Assembly: GCA_963669155.1 (NCBI GenBank)
Contig: OZ022576.1
Coordinates: 34,372,840 to 34,436,839 of the forward strand
Source of the DNA: Arbacia lixula
Taxonomy: Eukaryota > Echinodermata > Echinoidea > Arbacioida > Arbaciidae
Direction of reading: 5' to 3'
Length of the DNA: 64,000 bases
The position numbers and the translations under genes were made by a program. Shown here one piece after another: positions 1 through 45,018 of this stretch. How positions within the stretch are numbered: position 1 is the first letter of the stretch; every line of letters starts with the position of its first letter. The notes beneath the pieces are model-generated. The model searched no databases. It was not told the origin of the DNA and was given only the letters and a program-made list of their open reading frames with translations.

Positions 1-603
1 TTTAAGTTTTTAAATTCCTCTTATCTTTTGACATGATTGTTGTTTCTGAAAATGTTATGCAGAAAAGTTAAAGACAGAAAAATCCCCTTTCTGATTATGT
101 AATTTTTTTTTGTTTCAAATTGTGAAATGATTAACTACCTAACATTAACATTACTTATGATTGCTTGTAGAAGAAATGTTCAACTTTTGACATTATCCTA
201 TCATCCTTTAATTTGTAGGGTTTAATCTGTCATACCTGTTCCAGTTATAATAAAGTTGTTCAGGTCACGATAAGCTTTCTATTAAAACCAGAAACACCAT
301 CCTTGTTGAAACAAAAGGAAGGCAAACTTGAGTTTGTAAAGAGGTGTTTTACTCAGTAAGTAAGAGCTCACTCACAATAAGCAGGAAGTGACCTCTCTGG
401 GGACAGTAATCCTTTATTTCAACAGTGGTCACTTGTGTTGACACTATCAATTTTTCTATAGTTGATTTTCCTCTTCACTAACTCGCACATAAAAGACTTA
501 TGTGGATCTGTGCAGATTTGCACTTAGGCCGCTCCACCTATCGTGCAAATGTGCCATCGAGCCGCGTAAAGAGTTAATGAGCTCTTAAAATGCTAATGCA
601 TAG

Positions 604-15502
<14,899 letters not shown>

Positions 15503-18500
15503 GAGATCATCTGCATATCGCTGCCCCACATGGCAACAAGAGCACAGACCTTTCTATTGTAAATAGCCTGTGCGATTGACAGTTCTTTCGTCCACTAGGT
15601 AAGAACCTTCAGGAGGAAAAATCAATTAAAATGGCATTAATGAAAGACAAGAGAACATTTCAAAAGACTGCCCAACATACTATCCAATTTAAAATGGGTA
15701 TGTTACATCATTCTGCATAAATTGAGAGCTCTGATATATTTGTCTGTCTCTTTGCTCTATACCAGGGTAAGCTCTAAGCCTTGTTTCTGTGAGATTTGTG
15801 TTATGATTGCGCTGTACAAAATATGTGAGCTTTCTCTGTTAGTGAAGATATAAAAATAAGATAATGAAATTTATTCAAAATGAAATTATGCCTCATCTTT
15901 TCTCAAAAATACATTGATTATGAAAGATGGAAGCAAATTACAACTCATGAACATTTATTTAATGTTATATCTGAACTTAGTGACTGCAATATTGAAATTA
16001 CATTTTAAAACTTATACTAACACTGTTAAAAATAGCCTGTATCTATGTTTTTATGTGTATGATTGCTAAAGCTACTAGGTTTTGTGTTATGATTGCACTG
16101 TACAAAAAAAAATTGAGCTTTTTCTCTGAGTGAAGAAATAGAAGTAAGCAAGATAATGAACTATATTAAAAACGATATGTTGCCTAATCTTTTCTTGAAA
16201 ATACATTGATGAAAGATGGAAGCAAATTACAACTCATGAATGTTTTTCTTATGTGCAACATATATAAGCTGCAATGTTATATCCCAACCTACTGACTGCA
16301 ATATTGAAATTACATTTTCATTTATACCAACACTGTTGAAAACAGCATGTATCTAATAATGTTTTCATGTGTATGATTGCTAAGGCTACTAGATTTTATG
16401 CAAACGTGTGCCATAGCTGTGATTAAGTATACCTCTGAAATGATTGAATTCTATAGAATGCTGCAGTTGAAGCCACCCCCCCCCCCCCCCCCCCCCAGAT
16501 TCATGGACTTATCTTGTGTGGTAGTAAATTTTATGGTAACAGTGTAATCCTTGCTCAGTTTCTCTTCTATGAAGAATATAAACCTGCTTACACTGTTAGT
16601 AGTGGTTTCACTTTTGTGAATTCTGTGTATAAACAAGTCATGTTAATTTACAACACAGTTTAGCAAGACTATCCCCACTTTAGTAGTTTGCCATGTAAAC
16701 TGTATGCAAACTATAACTGACTAAAGCTGTGACAACTTTATGGAAAGCATAATGTGTTGTATGGCATTCAAATTCATTTCTCAAACAAGAAACAACATTT
16801 AGGTTGTGAAAAAGGATTGGATATGTCCCGGTCTTCATTGGAGGAAGGGGTAAATATTGGATTTTCTTGTCATTCTACATTGCTTTCATCGCAGATAAAT
16901 CCTTAACATGATTGTGATTCCTGATAAAGAGATCATGAAATGATATGTATTATGAAATGTTCAAATGTTGAAATTAGAATTATGTGATATTTTTGTAATC
17001 ATGTGGAAAGAACTCTTTGAAAGTATCAGTCCCGTTATCGTCCAAGCGCCTTTATGACACTACTAGTTCCATGTTACAAATACTATATTTTTTACTGTAT
17101 TTTCATTTTTTTAATTTTCATTCACCTTGTAAAACACAACTCATTCTAGTAAGCTAGTACAAAATATCATTCTAATGTGCTTTAATATGATTTTAAGGAA
17201 AGAACTTACTTTTATGTTTATTCCTTTTTGCCATGGATGAGGTATATTTTAGTTTTGTGTACAATGATTTTGTTTGAAAATGAAAAATTGTGTCTGTATA
17301 TACTGAAATAGATTATATTTCCAATATGTAATGAAAGCAACTCATGGCCTTTGAAATACAAAACTGTGAGCAGTTTGATTTTGATTTTGATTTTCAAGTG
17401 TAAATTTACATTCATGATTTCTATGATACAGATATTTTTGAAAGAAAAAGAATATGTGATAGTATTATGATGTTTAATCCTTTTCAACTTTGCTTTTTCC
17501 GTGTGTAACTTAACTTGGAATGGAACGCATAACCACCGCAAATTTAGGCATGTACACCACCTATGATGTAATCTATATTTGCATAAAATTGTGTTTTTTC
17601 AATGAACCAAAATCTATTTAAAATGTATGAAAAATGTATACTGTTAAGTTTTGAATCCCCCCCAATCATTTAATTCACCTGATATTAGTTAAGAAGTATT
17701 CATTTAAGGTATTTAGATTCTGTATGATTTGAAAGATAAGTTGGTGACATGCAAAATGCAAAAGCCCCATTTTCCCCTTTGTTCTTGTTTTTTAATTAGA
17801 TCCTACAGCATACTTATGTTTTATCATTAAAACACCCTAATCAATTGCAGTGATCATTACAAAATTTGCAAAATTTAGGGTGAAGTACATGTATTTTCAC
17901 AAAAGGTGATGTGGTGTTGTAACGTATCCCCAGTCATTGCCATTTTGGTCTCATAATTTATGCAAGACTTCAAAAAAGTGTCATGAAATCACTTTAGAAC
18001 AATTCGGTGAAATGTTGAGGGTGCATAAGGGTGAAACAGCCATTGTAATTTTTGAATGAAACATGTTATATTTGCAAAATTGCATGTTCCTTACTGTCTT
18101 AACTTTGATTAATTGATATATAATGTCAATATGTAGAGTGTGTACATGTGTTTTGATGTGGGAAAGGAAGATTATATGTATGAACAGAGTGTTATTCTGT
18201 TTTATATAAAGTGGAAATGAAATATAAATATAAAATGGAAATAAAATATAAAAAAAAATGTAATTGAAATGAATGTAGGGATGGGCATTATGTTGTGCTT
18301 ACTGTTAATAATCAGAATTAATGGAGAAAAGTCAGTACTCAGATGTATGAAGAGTTATTGTGTGAGCAAAATTATTGTGGAAAGACAACAATAAATGAAT
18401 GCTAGAGTTCAACAAAATGCAGATGTGTTCATTCTCTCCATGCCTTTTGACAATTATTGTGTCTTACTACCAAATCATCACCAAGAAACAAATACTCCAG

Positions 18501-20436
18501 GGCTCAGTAATGGTGGTCCCTTCAAAATTGTGCTCCCAAATTGTCCGAATTGGAACTCATATGGGAATATCTAATCCGGCAATTTCTTTACTCTGTCAGT
18601 ACAAGAGTTTGTATTATTAAATCATTTTAGGCATTTTGAAATGCCTCTTTAACATTCAGAAATGAATTCCAAGAAGGTTAGACGGCAATTTTCTCCATAA
18701 TACCAGCACAAGAGACGGTGCTATTATTTGATTATTTTGCTTCCTGCTCGGCCCATCATCAAGTCTTAATGAGGGATATGAAACGAGCAAACACTGCCTT
18801 CAGCTTGAGTGATATCTATCTGCATTTGGTTATTCCATCGGTGGATTGTCACCATTTCCTTTGGGGCTGCACCTTGGGAAATAGTACAATGAAAGTCACC
18901 TCGTGTGGAAAGATTTCACTGGCTTCTCTCAATGCAGTATATATTGATATACTACTGTCCCCAGTTTACACCCATTACAAAAACACACAAACACTCGCAC
19001 ATAGATTTGTTAACTCTTGAAAGGACATAAACACATAAACAAGAAATATTTTATATTTCCTTACAAGTAGCGAACTGGCATTATTTATTGTACTGATAAA
19101 TTTGATACAAATTTGCTCTTACACATTATGTTTAATGCTGACAACTTGTGTGTTGCATAACGGCATTTATGCCATTACTGATTCTATCAAGAATAGCTGC
19201 ACACACTCCCCCCCCCCCCCCAAGAAAAAAATAATAATAAAATAAAATAAATAAAAATGAAATAAAAATAGCAATAAAAGATGGTGCAATATTGAATATA
19301 AAATGTATCAATACATCAAAAGGTTTTGAACAGTTTGTAGGAAGTGACAGTCCTTAAGCAAAAGTATTGCACAAAATCACCTCATGTAAAGTTATAAAGC
19401 ACAAGAATATTAAAGCATTTCAAAAAGATATATAACCTAACACAATGACCTTTCAAATAAGAGATTGATAACAACTTGCAAGACATATTCTGCCTTTTCT
19501 GATGAACATAATCAGATCTATATCTATGCTAAGTTATTTTATTGTTGCGCAAATGAGAATTGCGTTTTATCCCCGGCACAACACATTTCCATTCGAGGCA
19601 TTTGAATCAACTATTAAAGCAACTTAAGATTGAATGGAGATCCCATGTAATATCTTTTCTACCATTACATGATCAGTATGTCCAAAGAATGCAGAATTTA
19701 CCACAGCATGATTGAAAACAATGGCAAAAGAATACAGAAGTATGTGCCAGTGTTTTTTGGGGTTTTTTTTATTTCTTCAACTTTGAATCAATATTTGTTT
19801 TTATAATGATTATTGTACTTCAGTGTTCTTGTTTCCACATGTATGGCCATCATGCGTAACGAAGCATGTCCTGTAATCGGCTTAAAACTTAAAATTTAAC
19901 CTTGTGTGTGTGTAATAACCATGGAAACGAAGGTACATGTAATAAACACGCATTTACTAGAGAACTTCTCACATATAAAAATATCCCTACTGCAATGTAC
20001 ATATACATTTGCAAAATGTGTATGTGATCTGTTGATTAAAGAATGATATCCCAACCAATTATAAAGAAAACATGAAATATGACTTTTGATACATGAAATG
20101 CAAATGCAAGAACAAGGGTCATGTAAAATATGGTCAGTAATACCATACTTGCAGAAAACACAGATGTAATCCATTCTGAATTGGACTGATAATTAGATAC
20201 AAACAAATTGTAAGTATATCCAATATCTTTGGAAGGTTAAATTCTAATCAAACTCCAACACAAATCACAAATGGAGTAGAAATGGTGCACCTTGAAATCT
20301 CTTTCTGACAAAAGCAAAAAAATCATTAGAAAAGGAGAACCAGACAGAAATATTCATGCCATTCGAAATAGCACTGATTACATAGGAAGTGGTTATATTT
20401 CAGAATCACAAGAGGCATCAAAAATGTTTACAAATA
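15503..20436. other. SUR 3' UTR and intergenic DNA
   Basis: About 4.9 kb with no credible exon on either strand. It holds a 286-bp tandem duplication (15795-16390), poly-C tracts at 16477-16496 and 19208-19222, and several AATAAA motifs (e.g. 18390-18395) that could end the SUR transcript; none can be chosen from sequence alone. Confidence 0.6.
15795..16390. repeat. Two diverged tandem copies of a ~286-bp unit
   Basis: Both copies run from tttgtgttatgattg through gaaagatggaagcaaattac and tatgattgctaa to ctactag. The second has small indels, including an extra cttatgtgcaacatatataa. It lies in the probable SUR 3' UTR. Confidence 0.85.
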
Positions 20437-20438
20437 GT

Positions 20439-20444
20439 TTTATT
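20439..20444 (-). terminator. Candidate ALG12 polyadenylation signal
   Basis: AATAAA on the minus strand, about 260 nt past the ALG12 stop. It is the nearest perfect hexamer I found downstream of the stop; use is unproven. Confidence 0.35.
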
Positions 20445-20521
20445 TTCATTGAAAGTTCAAATATTACAAGACATGTTCAGATTGATAACATTTCCACCAG
20501 CCAGTGTCGCATAGTGCTTTT

Positions 20522-20658
20522 GACCCCGTTTTATAAAGAATTGCAATTGATCGCAACTTGCCTTACTTTTGATATCAATTGGAACGCTGTACATTAGAGA
20601 TAGGGCATTGGATTTGCGATTGATACAGATCAGTCACAACTCTTTATAAGACCGGGAC
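20522..20658. mobile_element. Degenerate short inverted-repeat element
   Basis: Left ccccgttttataaagaattg and right caactctttataagaccggg are imperfect inverted partners. In or next to the ALG12 3' UTR. Confidence 0.55.
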
Positions 20659-20703
20659 CTGGAATAAGATACGGTTCTCAAACTTGTAACATCTATAGAG
20701 AGA

Positions 20704-37631
<16,928 letters not shown>

Positions 37632-38092
37632 TTTAAGTGATTACACGATATTTCCTTGTGAAAGATGAACTTCACGTCAGACCCGTTGTTGGTTAGGTTT
37701 GCCACACTCAAAACGCTTAACGGTGTTACTGAATCAGTAATTACTATATCCGTACAACGATAACATCCGTACTCTAACTCAACTATCATGCGGATAATTT
37801 GCCCTAGAAAAAAGAGACCCGTATTATTGAAACGGACGTAAACAAAGATTGCTCGGAATGGGGGTGGGGTGGGTTGGGCGTTGAGTTGAGTTAATTTCCA
37901 ACAATCCTAATCAAATTCGACAAATCATAAACATATTCAGACACGTATTAACAACAAGAATTATAATTTACAAAGATCAGATTTCAACTTAAGCTGTTGG
38001 GAATCAAAATCATTGAGAATCTGATTTAGCAGAAGAAAGGGTCACCAGCCATGCGTAAAGTCGTTCTTAGCGTAAGAACAGCTTGGTGAAAC

Positions 38093-38824
38093 CAGGGAGG
38101 TGTTCGGAAGGAGTAGAAACTCGAGCATAATACATTCAAACATCTGTATGGGTTCTAAAGCGTGGTCATGAATGTCAAAAAAATTCCATAATCATGACAA
38201 TGCTTTGATGTTCCATGTGCCGAGCCGACATTTAGCTGATGTAAACTTGAAAAGAAATTTCTTAAATTTTCCATTTGTCTGTAGACGTTTTGTTTTTGAC
38301 AAATTCGATTGCAAACTATAAGGAAGTTAACGGCAGATAATGACAGATCCTAATACATTGTATTCTGCTTTTGTTTCGAAAAGTATTGCGGAATCATTAA
38401 AAATCGGACATATAAGCTATTTGTATTACTTATAAAATTGACCAATTTCTTCACTTTCCGACATCTTGTGCATTTGGGGGATTCAACCACTCTCAAAATG
38501 ATATATTAAGCTGTGTATTTTCATTAACGGCGTTTGTGTGTTTGCGTGCAGCAGATATATTTTCCTTGAAAAACTTGTTAATTAATGTGTTTGCTGATAC
38601 CTGTTGTGCTCATGGAAGTATTAATGCCATTAACAGAACGGGACAAGCGAAATGAGACTGTACATTTCTTTTGTTCTCTCTGAGAAGCCGTTGCCGCACA
38701 ATCATGTTCATAATTGTTCAAATACCTGAACAGCACCTGTTGAGAACACCATAACTTTTCAGCGGCTTGGCACATGGGTTCAAAGAAAGAAAGTTGCTTC
38801 ATATCCTTCCATAACACATCCCTG
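38093..38824. mobile_element. hAT-like insertion present only in duplicate copy 1
   Basis: Ends cagggaggtgttcggaagga and tccttccataacacatccctg-type inverse (first base c, last g). Flanked by gtgaaac direct repeats (38086-38092 and 38825-38831; 8 bp if the last G is shared). The empty site is preserved in copy 2 near 47660 (ggtgaaacacccccagg). CAGGG tips and a 7-8-bp duplication fit hAT. No transposase ORF. Confidence 0.82.
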
Positions 38825-39412
38825 GTGAAACACCCCCAGGACCATATTGCCGGGCTGTATTGTTGGATAGAAAAGGGGCATAAATAATTTCTATCACTAC
38901 TTCGCTGTCTTCTTGTTTGTCATTCTCATAGAAACCCTCTGTAAGGATGGTGATATTTTAAAAAATAGCATTGTGGTTTTTTGTACAGATCATTCCCTCC
39001 ATGAAGAATACACTTGCGATTATGGCATTGTACATAACTTCAATATTATCAATTGTCTTGCGAAGTATATAGAGAATTATTTATATTTTGCTTTCTAGCA
39101 CATTGTGAGTGCTTTTCTGAATTACATGTATTACAACCTGTGATGATTACTAGAGAGTAAAAGAGTTTCCAAATGTGCTCTCATTGGTAAATATATTCTG
39201 AAGAAATATGATTTTGTCTTGAATCTGTTACCTACGTACATCTGCCTTTTGTGTGAATGTGTAGAATGATTTAGTTGAAATAGAAATTTTCTTTACTCTC
39301 TTTTTCCTACATAAGTGCAACAGATTCACCGAGTATGAAAATCATATAGGGAAGGGGTAGAATATAACGCACCGATGTCATGGCAAAACCGTTTTGGTGT
39401 CATCAAACTCAT

Positions 39413-39475
39413 CGTCAAGACTTATCGCCAAGACTTATCGCCAAGACTTATCCCCAAGACTTATCGCTAAATTTG
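39413..39475. repeat. Short tandem repeat of caagacttatcgc
   Basis: Four units here against about two in the second duplicate near 48255, so the unit count changed after duplication. Confidence 0.7.
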
Positions 39476-39707
39476 TATGATTTACTTCTGCAGTCACGGC
39501 AGTATGATACTCTATCTATCAAGGGCTCGGTAGGTACCATTTCTAATAAAGAAATGATATCAAGCAATTGGGGTGTTTCATTAACTTAAATCAAGATCAG
39601 AATAAGCTCCTAAGATTGATCGAATCGATTTTAAGCGTCAATGAAAGCCCCTCCCCCGGCTTCTTCCCCGGGTTACGAATCCAAAGCTAGGCTTGGGTGC
39701 ATTTTTG

Positions 39708-40445
39708 TGAATGGGAAAGTCCACTCCACCCTGAAGTTAAGTTGTTTTTTATACAAGCAGAAACATGAAAAGAACACATTAGTGAAGGTTTGACAAAAAT
39801 CCGTCAAAGGAAAAGAAGTTATGATGTTTTATAATTTTGATTTTGTGACATGACGAACGAGGTGCTGTCCTATGTTATGCGCTGCATAATTACATGAATT
39901 GCTTTTTTCTGAATTTGATGAAGGAATAAATCTCTTTCATAAAGGTATTGTGTAAAAACGTGTGTCTAATGATATATGAAATGCACAGGTAAAGGGTGCA
40001 TATCCTTTGGGAGAAATGGACATTAACAAAAATGAGCACACAGCATATGCGAGGGCATCTCGTACGTGACGTCACAAAATCAAAACTTTAAAAACATTGT
40101 AACTTCTATGAAAGGGATATTTCACCCTGAAATTATTTTTGGTTTCAATAAAAGGAGACACTTGAAAGATACATATTAGAGAAGGTTTGACGAAAATCGG
40201 TCGAAGGAAATTTGAATTGTTATTATATGTTCAAGTTTTGATTGTGACGTCACGTGCGAGATGCTCTCCTATTAGCCTATGTTATGTACAATTTTTGTGG
40301 AAAATGTCAATACAGGTGTATACTCAAAAGCATGTTCACGATTTCACCTGTGCGTTTGATATATCATTAGACACATTAGACACGTTTTTACACACTTATC
40401 GCTATGAAAAGAATACAATAAAGAAAACGGCAATTTATGGAAAAA
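39708..40445. mobile_element. Compound of two palindromic elements carrying TGACGTCA
   Basis: Arms share gaaggtttgac, aaaatccgtcaaagg, attttgtgac and cacgtgcgag, and their inverse. TGACGTCA occurs at 40067-40074 and 40245-40252. The first element has lost about 60 bp relative to its twin at 48517. Family also at 41742, 48517, 50517 and 56500. Confidence 0.75.
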
Positions 40446-41359
40446 TGAGTAGAGCTTCTACTGTCACTTTGTTTCCATAATTGAAACCAGTCAAAACTTA
40501 AACATGAAAAAACAGTTAAGATTCTTTTGGGAAAAGTGCCACTAAGTATAAATTTTTTTTTATGCCATTTGTGTACACAAGGATTAGCAAAAGAGAACTT
40601 CGAGGATTTCTAATCACGGTTTTAGTGGAAGACATATTTATCCATGATCACTTTTGGTGCAAACAAAACCTACTTACTACACTTGTATTATACATTTATA
40701 TCTTAATTCCTGTTATGTATTGCATATGATGTGTAAAATACGATATTTACTGGGAAGGAGCATTTAATGGGTTTTTTTTGCAGCCCAACACAGCGTACAT
40801 GCAAACAAGAGCAGTTATATATAAAGTAGGCCTACCTTGTGCAGTTTAAAGTCGAAACACAGACATAAAGAGAAAGAGAGTGGTAGGGAAAGAACGTGGA
40901 AAACGGGCACGAAAGTGAGGAGGGAAGAGAAGAAAAGAGAAAAATTGATAGAAAGAGGGAGAGAGAGAAAGAAATAGAAAGCGAGATAACTAACATGACT
41001 AAAAGGGGGTTAAAAGAGGGATAGAGAGGGTTGGCGGGAAGGCCAAAGGAAAATATGGAAAAAGCGTTTCTTCAATTCTCTTGCACCAAGGAAGCAAACA
41101 TGCTATAAACATAAAGGGTTGTTGCTAAGCCGGGCAAATGTCGGCGGGCAAGCCTTAGGAGGTTGCCATTGGAAACTGTTGTGAAACAAGTAGGCCTATG
41201 CATAATAGATAATCTTATTGACAACATTTCGTCATTTTGCTCATATCACGGAAACACACATCTCATCACGAAGAGCGCTTAAACGATGGGAAGCGGTGAA
41301 CCATCTGGCTTGCCCAGTGCGCAATCCATATTACGACGTCAACAATGCCAAGCCGGTTC

Positions 41360-41371
41360 TGCGCACGCGCA
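41360..41371. promoter_or_regulatory. NRF-1-like site upstream of unknown gene, copy 1
   Basis: TGCGCACGCGCA fits the NRF-1 consensus YGCGCAYGCGCR in full, 126 nt before the proposed start codon. In animals such sites lie in core promoters of housekeeping and nuclear-encoded mitochondrial genes. Conserved in copy 2 (50129-50140). Confidence 0.65.
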
Positions 41372-41496
41372 AGATTCATTTCTATAGCTACAATATCACA
41401 TTGCTCATTGCTATATGATTTGCGTTTGCGATCTGTATACTAGCATACTTTTCGAGCTATTTTGGAAATATTTCCTCTCTAGTTTCATTGATATCA

Positions 41497-41561
41497 ATGA
41501 TGTCGGCTATGTTTCACCGTATAGTTGACATTTTCCATTTTGGAACTTCTTCCAACAACGG
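41497..41561 (+). CDS. Unknown gene copy 1, exon 1
   Basis: 21 codons plus two bases from ATGATGTCG, closing at gg|gtaagt. Phase matches exon 2, giving a glycine at the junction. Supported by conservation in copy 2 (one substitution, F15L). Confidence 0.6.
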
Positions 41562-42413
41562 GTAAGTCAACAAAACAATTAAACTCTTTACTTTACTTTC
41601 TGAAATGTTATAATGATGATAAATGTTCAAAATGTGCAACGTAACGCGTACATTCATATATTATTCATATTATTCCACTCACTAAAGGTTTATGAAATAA
41701 ATGGTTTAGTTTTGAGTATTACCTCAGACATCATCACAGGCTTTAAACTGAAAGTCCACCCTGAAGTTACGTTGGTTTTGATAAAAGTAATATATGTAAT
41801 ATGTATCTTTTCCATAGACGTGATAAAATTATGTGTGTAAAAATACGTGTCTAATGATATATGAAATGTACAGGTAAAATACATTATCCTGTTGAGAAAA
41901 TGATAATTTTCAACAGAAAATGGTACATAAATTATAGGCGCATCACGCAAGTGACATCACAAACTCAAAATTTTAATAAATCATAATTTTCTTACCCTTT
42001 GACGGATTTTCGTAAAACCTTCACTTTTATGTTTTCTTTATTAAAAACAAGTTGACGTAAGGGTGGACATCCCCTTTGATAATCATATTCACGATGTGAT
42101 CATTTGATATGAAAGGATGAATACCACTTGTTAAAATAACAAATGTGATTATAATGTGTGTAGGAACAATGCTTGTTCTATGATGTATTCTTTGATACGG
42201 CTATATGTCATTTATGTGTGTATGTATTACTGTCCATATACAACCTAATGCTCTTCTATTATTTATAAATAAACTCACGTTATTATGCCGCCTTAAGATA
42301 ATTCAATTCGTCTATGTTCTATCTTTAATCAATGACGTGCTACTTGAAGAATAACATATTTCATAATCTCTCTCCTAGTTTATTGAGGGCGTTACTAACG
42401 AAAGTGTTAAATG

Positions 42414-42471
<58 letters not shown>

Positions 42472-44276
42472 ACTCGGTCTTTCCCTCTACTGACATTTTC
42501 CATAATACTTGGATAATACATGAATGATTCTGGTGATTACAATAAAAGTTGTGTTTGTTCATTTTTATAAGACAATAGTGGAGAGCCAAAAGCAATTAAC
42601 ATGGTGTGTTCTTTATTCCTTGATCAAAAAGAAACTCAGTTATACAATTGACCCTGACATTATCTTTTATTCGATCAATGTTGTATAGACATTTTGGTGA
42701 AGTACACGCTATTGTTTTCACGGGTTCTATTCTCAGCGCCCCTGCTAATTCGTCAACCCCAGAGGCATCAAAGGTCATTCCCGAAGAGCACAGGACCATA
42801 TGGCAGAAACTGCTCTCGTGGTGGAAGAAGACAACGACGCCGGGCAGCCATGTTGCCCCGCAAAAGTCCAGCAGCGTCGACGACGAGGACGACGACGAGG
42901 GTATCGATGGTGAAGTCACCGTATTTGTCAATTGTCGATGTCGTCTAATGCGCGTAGTGCGCATGCTCGAGGCCGTGTACGTCGGAGTGGAGCAGGTCCA
43001 CGAGGAGAGGTATGGCCCGAGTGGCATCATCGACAGCAGCGATGGGGTACGCCTGACGCGCCCCTATCGAGGGCGCGGAGTCGACCGCAGCCGATGGCAG
43101 CAGCTGCTTCTGATTAATGCCACGGACGTTTTAAACGCCAAGCTCAGAACCATCTGCAAACTCGTCAGCAGCTACAGGTCCAAGATGGACCAACCTGCCT
43201 CGGACGATGTTTCAGGCGACGAGGATCCCGAGGAGACCAATGAACCAGAACTCCTGACGATCCATCACTTTCCTATTCTAGCCAGGCCGCAGCCCCCTCC
43301 CATTCCCACCAAGGTCACAAAGAGGGAAGTCGCTATCGGATTCTTCTATATCTGCTCAGCTCTGGTGTTCAATGCGATCTGCTATCTGTTCCCTAAGAAG
43401 GTCTCGTCTGATACGAAGGACATGAAGGATGAGGTTCGAGAGAAGAGAAAGGCTGCAGTGAGCCTGCTTGAGCAGAGCTATCCATCAGGGAGGGTATCAG
43501 GTCTGTTAGATTTTACCCCGTGTGAGGACTGGAGGCCTGTGATCAAGAAGCCTTGCTCACATGGTAAACCGTACGTTGTTAGCCGCGATGTTAATCTACC
43601 TTTCCTGTACAGTGGATCCTGCGCTCCATCTGAACCTCAAGCCTCAGCCTCTGCCTATTCCGATGAGGACGATATCGAACTCGTATCTCTCCGTTGGACC
43701 CTAAGAGGACAGTATCTAGAAACCATCCGTCGTCTGGGGAAACGCGGTGTGTGCGCCTATGTGGACAGACTACTCGAAACAGTTGAAGAGCACGTCTTCC
43801 AGCTCCAGGAAGGCCTGGATCACATGAATGACGCGAAGCTCCGGATAAGCAGACCATACAGTGATCGTGGTGAGCTGCTGCGAAAGGCTCTCAACATAAA
43901 AGGGTCCGCCATGGAGATCCGACAACTGGCCAGAAGTAGCTCTGGTCAGCATGACGCCATGGTCAAGGTATCCCTGATGAAGCACGTCAAGCGCCTTGAG
44001 CGGAGGACGGAAGAGATGCAGCTGCGATGGGACAGCTGGAGGCGCGCCAGGAGGTCATCACCTGAAAGAAGATCCCTGATGACGTCGCATCAGCCTACTA
44101 CGATTCCCATGGAGACTCCGATGACGTACGCGACCCGGCTGATCTCAAGACAGACCGCAGCGGGGTTCGTCGCGAAGAGGCTCGGCGTGCCTCCACACAA
44201 GTCCTTGCTGGACTTGGCGTTCGGCAAACCCGACCTGGTAGGACTGAATACAGTCATCCTACTTCGGGGATGTTAG
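41497..44276 (+). CDS. Unknown single-span protein, two exons, duplicate copy 1
   Basis: Proposed exons 41497-41561 (phase 2, donor gtaagt) and 42689-44276 (acceptor ttgtatag) encode 550 residues. I do not recognise the family. Visible: N terminus MMSAMFHRIVDIFHFGTSSN; amphipathic IWQKLLSWWKK at ~59; acidic DDEDDDE at ~86-92; one strong membrane span (VAIGFFYICSALVFNAICYL, ~236-255); an acidic SDEDDIE near 346; helical, charged 370-480 (LETVEEHVFQLQEGLDHM); an RRARRSSPERR basic patch; then a C terminus ending VILLRGC. If splicing is wrong, an ATG at 42678 gives an unspliced 532-residue product. Exon 2 is GC-rich against AT-rich flanks, like a real gene. The NRF-1-like promoter motif hints at housekeeping or mitochondrial use, which is inference. 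Confidence 0.7.
41742..42085. mobile_element. Palindromic element in the intron of unknown gene copy 1
   Basis: Ends gaaagtccaccctgaagtta and taagggtggacatccccttt; inner tttgacggattttcgtaaaa. Same family as 39708-40445. Its twin is 50517-50872. Confidence 0.8.
42417..42476. repeat. (CT)n microsatellite
   Basis: Long tc run in the intron of the unknown gene. The copy 2 equivalent (51211-51252) is shorter. Confidence 0.95.
42689..44276 (+). CDS. Unknown gene copy 1, exon 2
   Basis: 529 uninterrupted codons from HFGEVHAIVF to the TAG at 44274-44276. Such a long GC-rich frame in this AT-rich context is very unlikely by chance, and both copies keep it open. Confidence 0.85.
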
Positions 44277-44563
44277 CACTGCTGAGCGAAATAAAACGTG
44301 ATATGCTGACCATACATCGATCATACTAAGGGAGTGTTGGCATTGCTCAGAAGTAAACGTGATAGCCTGCACGAACGAATCTAAGGGGTGATCTAAACCC
44401 TGGCCCCTGTCCCCTGCCCCCCCCCCCCACCCCTTGGGAAACAAAAAGAATGGTAATGGGGGAGGGGGGGGGGGGTAACTCATTCTCCCACCTTGGTATC
44501 TCTTCAAAAAAGGTAGTTGTAAGCACAACAAATCCTCCCCCCCCCCTCCCCCCCCCCCCCGGG

Positions 44564-44850
44564 GCAAAAAGCGAGATCCGCCCCAGGGTAGCAGACAAGA
44601 TTGCTGCCCGGAGGCTCAGACTAGCCGGCCACTGTTTTCGGCATCCAGAGCTGACCACGCAGAAGCTCCTACTATGGGAACCAACCCACGGAGCAAGAGG
44701 AAGAGGAAGACCAGAGACGACATAATTATGTGGATGTACTGAAGAGAGATACGGGAGTGACAAGCATCAGTGAGCTGGCGACTTTGATGGGGGACAGGGA
44801 TGTGTGGAGGACCCATGTGAGATTCCGGCAGAAGGAGCCTAAGCAAAAAA
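44564..44850 (+). pseudogene. LINE reverse-transcriptase C-terminal tail, copy 1
   Basis: Reads RRLRLAGHCFRHPELTTQKL, LLWEPTHGARGRGRP, then after four extra bases (aatt near 44726) YVDVLKRDTG. This is the usual end of RT ORFs in non-LTR elements. The body of the element is absent. It follows the unknown gene's stop and poly-C/G tracts, in another frame. Confidence 0.75.
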
Positions 44851-45018
44851 AGAAAAGTATCAAAGATTAAAAACGAACAAGATGACTGAACTACGACTTC
44901 TAAGCGCTTAAATTTATTGTTTGTAAAAGTGCGTGGATGATATTGTAACTTTGATTTTCATGAAACCTTCACTTATATGTTTCTTTCATGTTTCGATCTT
45001 ATTACATTAAAACTAACT

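Noticed and set aside
18399-20597. Several 60-100-codon open frames
   Set aside because: No family motifs, coding composition or splice context; AT-rich intergenic DNA.
42648-42688. TTG-initiated extension of the unknown frame (also 51430)
   Set aside because: TTG is not a normal animal start. A spliced exon 1 or the ATG at 42678/51460 is more plausible.
42596-43030. Minus-strand open frame of 144 codons opposite the unknown gene (also 51528-51812)
   Set aside because: Antisense shadow of a GC-rich coding exon; serine/proline-rich from complementary codons, with no splice or start support.
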